Positions 39,901-41,376 of a stretch of 41,376 bases of DNA are shown one piece after another. The notes under the pieces were generated by a model. That model searched no databases. It saw only the letters and a program-made list of their open reading frames with translations, and was not told where the DNA came from. Made by a program: the position numbers and the translations under genes. How positions within the stretch are numbered: position 1 is the first letter of the stretch; each line of letters opens with the position of its first letter. The stretch comes from a virus, in the IMG/VR virus record IMGVR_UViG_3300027816_000180, positions 1-41,376 of that record, one strand, 5' to 3'.

Positions 39901-41376
39901 GCCCTCGACATAAGAATCAATTCCTTTTGCATAAGGGGCCATTGCAGATAGCATCTCTTGACCATTAGCGTATCCAAACATCGTCGCTACAACATCAGGA
40001 TGAACACCCTCACCTTTAACAGATGATCCTCTTGGAATGGTTTTCTTAAACTCAGAAAACTGTTGATCGATAATTTCTTTTGATAATTTTAACTCACCCT
40101 TAATCGCAGCCATTGCTTTAAACTCTGGCATGGCCTGAGCTTTTTCTATCTCAGCTGCATAGATCTCATCGTACTTATTCTTGTAAGCCTGATCCTTGGT
40201 CCTGATTAAATCTTTCATGACCTTGGCTCTGAGCTCATCCTTAGCATCCATATTGGCAAATGCTGCAGCTGTCAGGTAGTCAAAAGTTTCTTGCTCAGAT
40301 AAACCTGCTCGTCTTGGATCACCTTGAAAAATAGAGGCTACTCCAAGATTAGATTTGGCAAGATTGATCTCCTCTTCAGTCGCAAGCATTCGATCAAAGA
40401 CTCCCCTGATCTCATCTGTCATTTCAACATTAAGTCCTGAGGCCTGTCTGTAAACAGAGATCAGCCAGTTTTTAAATGTATGAAACACTTTCTTTAAAGC
40501 TTCAGACGGTGATTTACCTTCCATCATGTACGCTTCAAATGATCTTGCAAAAATCTCATGCTGATCAGTGCCTACTTCAGATCTGGATTTAACTCCGACA
40601 TGAGCAAGCATCTTTTGGTAATCATCTTTAATAGACTGAGGCGCATTCTTAGCTTCAGCAAAATCGCCATACACTTCAAAAAAGAAATGGGCAGACTCGT
40701 GAAGGAATGTTGACTCATCTCTTGTTTTAAAAAGATCAATATTAAATTGTCTGTTGTTCCCGAATCTGATTTGACCTCGGATGTCTTGTCTTAAATTTTT
40801 ACCATCTCTAGATTTACGAAAAGCGTTCCCAGCGTCAGTCTGCTCTTTTCCTGCAGTAATTTGTTTTCCCTCTAAAGACTCTACATAATCATATACAGCT
40901 GTGCCAATACCCACACGTTGAGCATTCTTGTTTAGGGTAATACCAATTGGTTCAATTTCACTTTCTTTAACTTGATAAACCATGCTTCCAACAAGCTTTC
41001 CAGAAGCATTTTTAATTGCGACTCTTTTTTTACCTTCAGCTATTGAGTCTTCGGTCAATGTATTATCTATAAATATTTTATATTGCTCACCATTCTTTGC
41101 TGTAAAATCAATTCCAGCTTCACTTACTTTCTTCTGATACAATTCCTTAGCGCCGCCAACAGCCTTTTGCATATACATCTGGTCACGTCTTTTGACAGCT
41201 CGGTAGCCATGAAACCTAAGCATCTCTATTGCCTGCTCTGCATTTGCTCCAAATGATCTTGTGTTAAAAACAACAAGAGGTGATCCGTTATCAACAGCCA
41301 TCTTCTCAGCTGTTTCAAGTAAGGCCGCAGTGTTCGAAGTAAGCTCTGGATCATAATTAAACTGATTTACATCAAC
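36997..41376 (-). CDS. Giant internal virion protein, C-terminal part, with HExxH metallopeptidase motif
   Basis: The frame is open to the right edge; the ATG at 41301 is internal, since homologous coding continues upstream. Joined to 1-2432 through the shared 123 bp it gives about 2,161 aa. Visible parts: a GNAT-like region (RVGIGTAVYDYVESLEGKQI); a zincin motif FLHESAHFFFEV (HExxH at 40701-40687, His928 of the joined protein) with a downstream HEIFARSFEAYM carrying a possible third ligand; long helical segments; and a C-terminal hydrophobic stretch (YLYLTAFMLPAVLSEIIVRA) followed by five Asp. Large podovirus ejection proteins have such modular architecture. The protease domain may process virion or host proteins during entry. 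Confidence 0.85.
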   Translation of the reverse strand, partial: VDVNQFNYDPELTSNTAALLETAEKMAVDNGSPLVVFNTRSFGANAEQAIEMLRFHGYRAVKRRDQMYMQKAVGGAKELYQKKVSEAGIDFTAKNGEQYKIFIDNTLTEDSIAEGKKRVAIKNASGKLVGSMVYQVKESEIEPIGITLNKNAQRVGIGTAVYDYVESLEGKQITAGKEQTDAGNAFRKSRDGKNLRQDIRGQIRFGNNRQFNIDLFKTRDESTFLHESAHFFFEVYGDFAEAKNAPQSIKDDYQKMLAHVGVKSRSEVGTDQHEIFARSFEAYMMEGKSPSEALKKVFHTFKNWLISVYRQASGLNVEMTDEIRGVFDRMLATEEEINLAKSNLGVASIFQGDPRRAGLSEQETFDYLTAAAFANMDAKDELRAKVMKDLIRTKDQAYKNKYDEIYAAEIEKAQAMPEFKAMAAIKGELKLSKEIIDQQFSEFKKTIPRGSSVKGEGVHPDVVATMFGYANGQEMLSAMAPYAKGIDSYVEGRAAEEIKKTYPELLESPELSEEAMRALHNENYRKLKRMELKHLATNDPQVLKTVASKLIRRMPSDKAVKEQAVKLIAATNVRDIKPHIYRNSEKKFSIQAAKFYKQGEFEKAFEAKRKEYLNFELYLQAMDAKEDVKKSLDKFKKMFRKDEDIAKSRDVDLVNAAKAILAEFGIVRADKTAEEYLKSMKQYDPETYSMVKALYDSATAQKGNYENVTYDVFVEMRDSVDALYDLAKSRREIQIDGKKMSLDKVKEELLTQVDAITPDVKTQYEETVTKMGKIKMILLGARASLTRVESWAKAMDVQDNGPFHKYIWQPVSDATAKYRLQKNEVLKKYKDLLDGYRSNLTNDKIVADDLEFNFQNKAELMMAVLHSGNESNLRKLLLGRKWGEQNADGTLNTENWDRFIKRMVQQKVLTKADFQFAQNVWDLLESLKPESQKAHKEMFGYYFNEITAKELEVDFGEGPVKFRGGYVPAKADPYTNEDAKVRQEREQFENNNNSFQFPTTGKGFTKSRVESYTVPLSLDMNLLGGHIDGVLRFTYIEPRVKEVSRIALDPGFRQSVSKIDTQIASEMLVPWLQRAAQQQTILPSATGLGKATDAAARVLRRNVAMQIMMGNVTNTLQQVTGLVVAMSKVQPKYIRNAMAEYTVNNKAMIEAIMEKSDWMKSTQGSNIFEIHQQVKEILVNPTTFEKAKEFSSRHAYFLQMHAQNMVNAIVWRGAYDQAIEQKMTDLEAVRMADSAVRTTQGTTNPEDVSRFETGTPTEMMFKQFVSYFNMLANLNGSEIQRIQRDVGLRKGMGRGFYLYLTAFMLPAVLSEIIVRAMGNSWDDDDDNEYLDDAMKVFFGSQFKTATATVPYVGQLGVAAYNKAFTKNIADDRLSLSPVLSIVEAGAGVPAAIYKDAVDRGELKKKTIKDSLQMIGIMTGLPTGPLGRPVGYLMDVESGKAEPTGPIDFSRGLITGKAGN
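41051..41376. repeat. Second, partly divergent copy of 1-326
   Basis: 41051-41173 equals 1-123 exactly; 41174-41376 is about 81% identical to 124-326 with no gaps, and the coded protein is well conserved (FNTRSFGANAEQAIEMLRFH against FNSKSFGKNKTQAIKMLEFH). The final bases of the window still match the left copy, so the alignment probably continues beyond the edge. Confidence 0.93.

Noticed and set aside
36997-41301. A complete gene starting at the ATG at 41301
   Set aside because: The frame stays open to 41376 and its upstream codons match the left copy, so this methionine is internal.
1-41376. T7-style direct terminal repeats at the window ends
   Set aside because: Real terminal repeats are identical throughout and need not fall in one reading frame; here identity breaks after 123 bp and a single gene spans the join.

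Overview
The window is almost certainly a nearly complete, probably circularly assembled genome of a tailed phage with podovirus morphology. The unit length is about 41,050 bp and the DNA is AT-rich. The evidence is a full set of virion genes on the minus strand: two-part terminase, portal, scaffold, Bbp17-like capsid, Bbp16-like cement, T7 gp11/gp12-like tail tube proteins, gp14/gp15-like ejection proteins, a giant ejection protein and a T7-type tail fibre. There is no rRNA, no tRNA and no cellular metabolism. An overlapping inner/outer spanin-like pair and several lipoprotein signals point to a Gram-negative host; the species cannot be read from the sequence. No integrase, repressor, RNA polymerase or DNA polymerase is recognisable, so the phage probably uses host polymerases and is probably lytic.

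Layout, in the direction of minus-strand transcription. The late operon starts at 19812 and runs down to 1. It carries small terminase, a small basic protein, large terminase, a GNAT protein, a Gly-rich protein, portal, several beta-rich virion proteins including two tandem paralogues, a Bbp19-like protein, scaffold, capsid and cement. After two strong hairpin terminators (9204-9227 and 8493-8516) come tail tube and ejection proteins. The last gene crosses the window ends: 1-2432 and 36997-41050 join in frame into one gene of about 2,161 codons, and 41051-41376 is a divergent second copy of 1-326. Beyond the join come the tail fibre (35592-36950), an exported Cys-rich fibre-like protein (33874-35592) and a lysis module (32924-33874).

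The early region (20370-29541, minus strand) holds a DnaG/VirE-type primase-helicase, a VRR-NUC nuclease, a second TerS-like HTH protein, an SF2 helicase, an HNH homing-type nuclease, RecT, a run of small coupled genes and a YqaJ exonuclease. This is a recombination-rich replication set that would rely on the host polymerase. A second small region (30077-31681, minus) carries a metallophosphoesterase, a small protein and a CHAP-like lysin. A divergent plus-strand cluster (31762-32950) carries two small unknowns, a CsrA-like protein, a lone zinc finger and an HNH nuclease. A plus-strand lipoprotein (29646-30080) looks like a moron.

The most notable non-coding structure is at 19860-20149, between the replication and late regions: twelve GTGAC-type iterons. 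Six of these form a precise inverted array with an 11-bp period around an 11-bp AT spacer (20073-20149), a strong candidate origin or master operator. A thirteenth perfect copy lies in the divergent promoter region at 31689-31699. Other oddities are a 33-unit GCTCCN repeat (26554-26751) in which N is never G, a HExxH metallopeptidase motif inside the giant ejection protein, and a phage-encoded CsrA-like protein.
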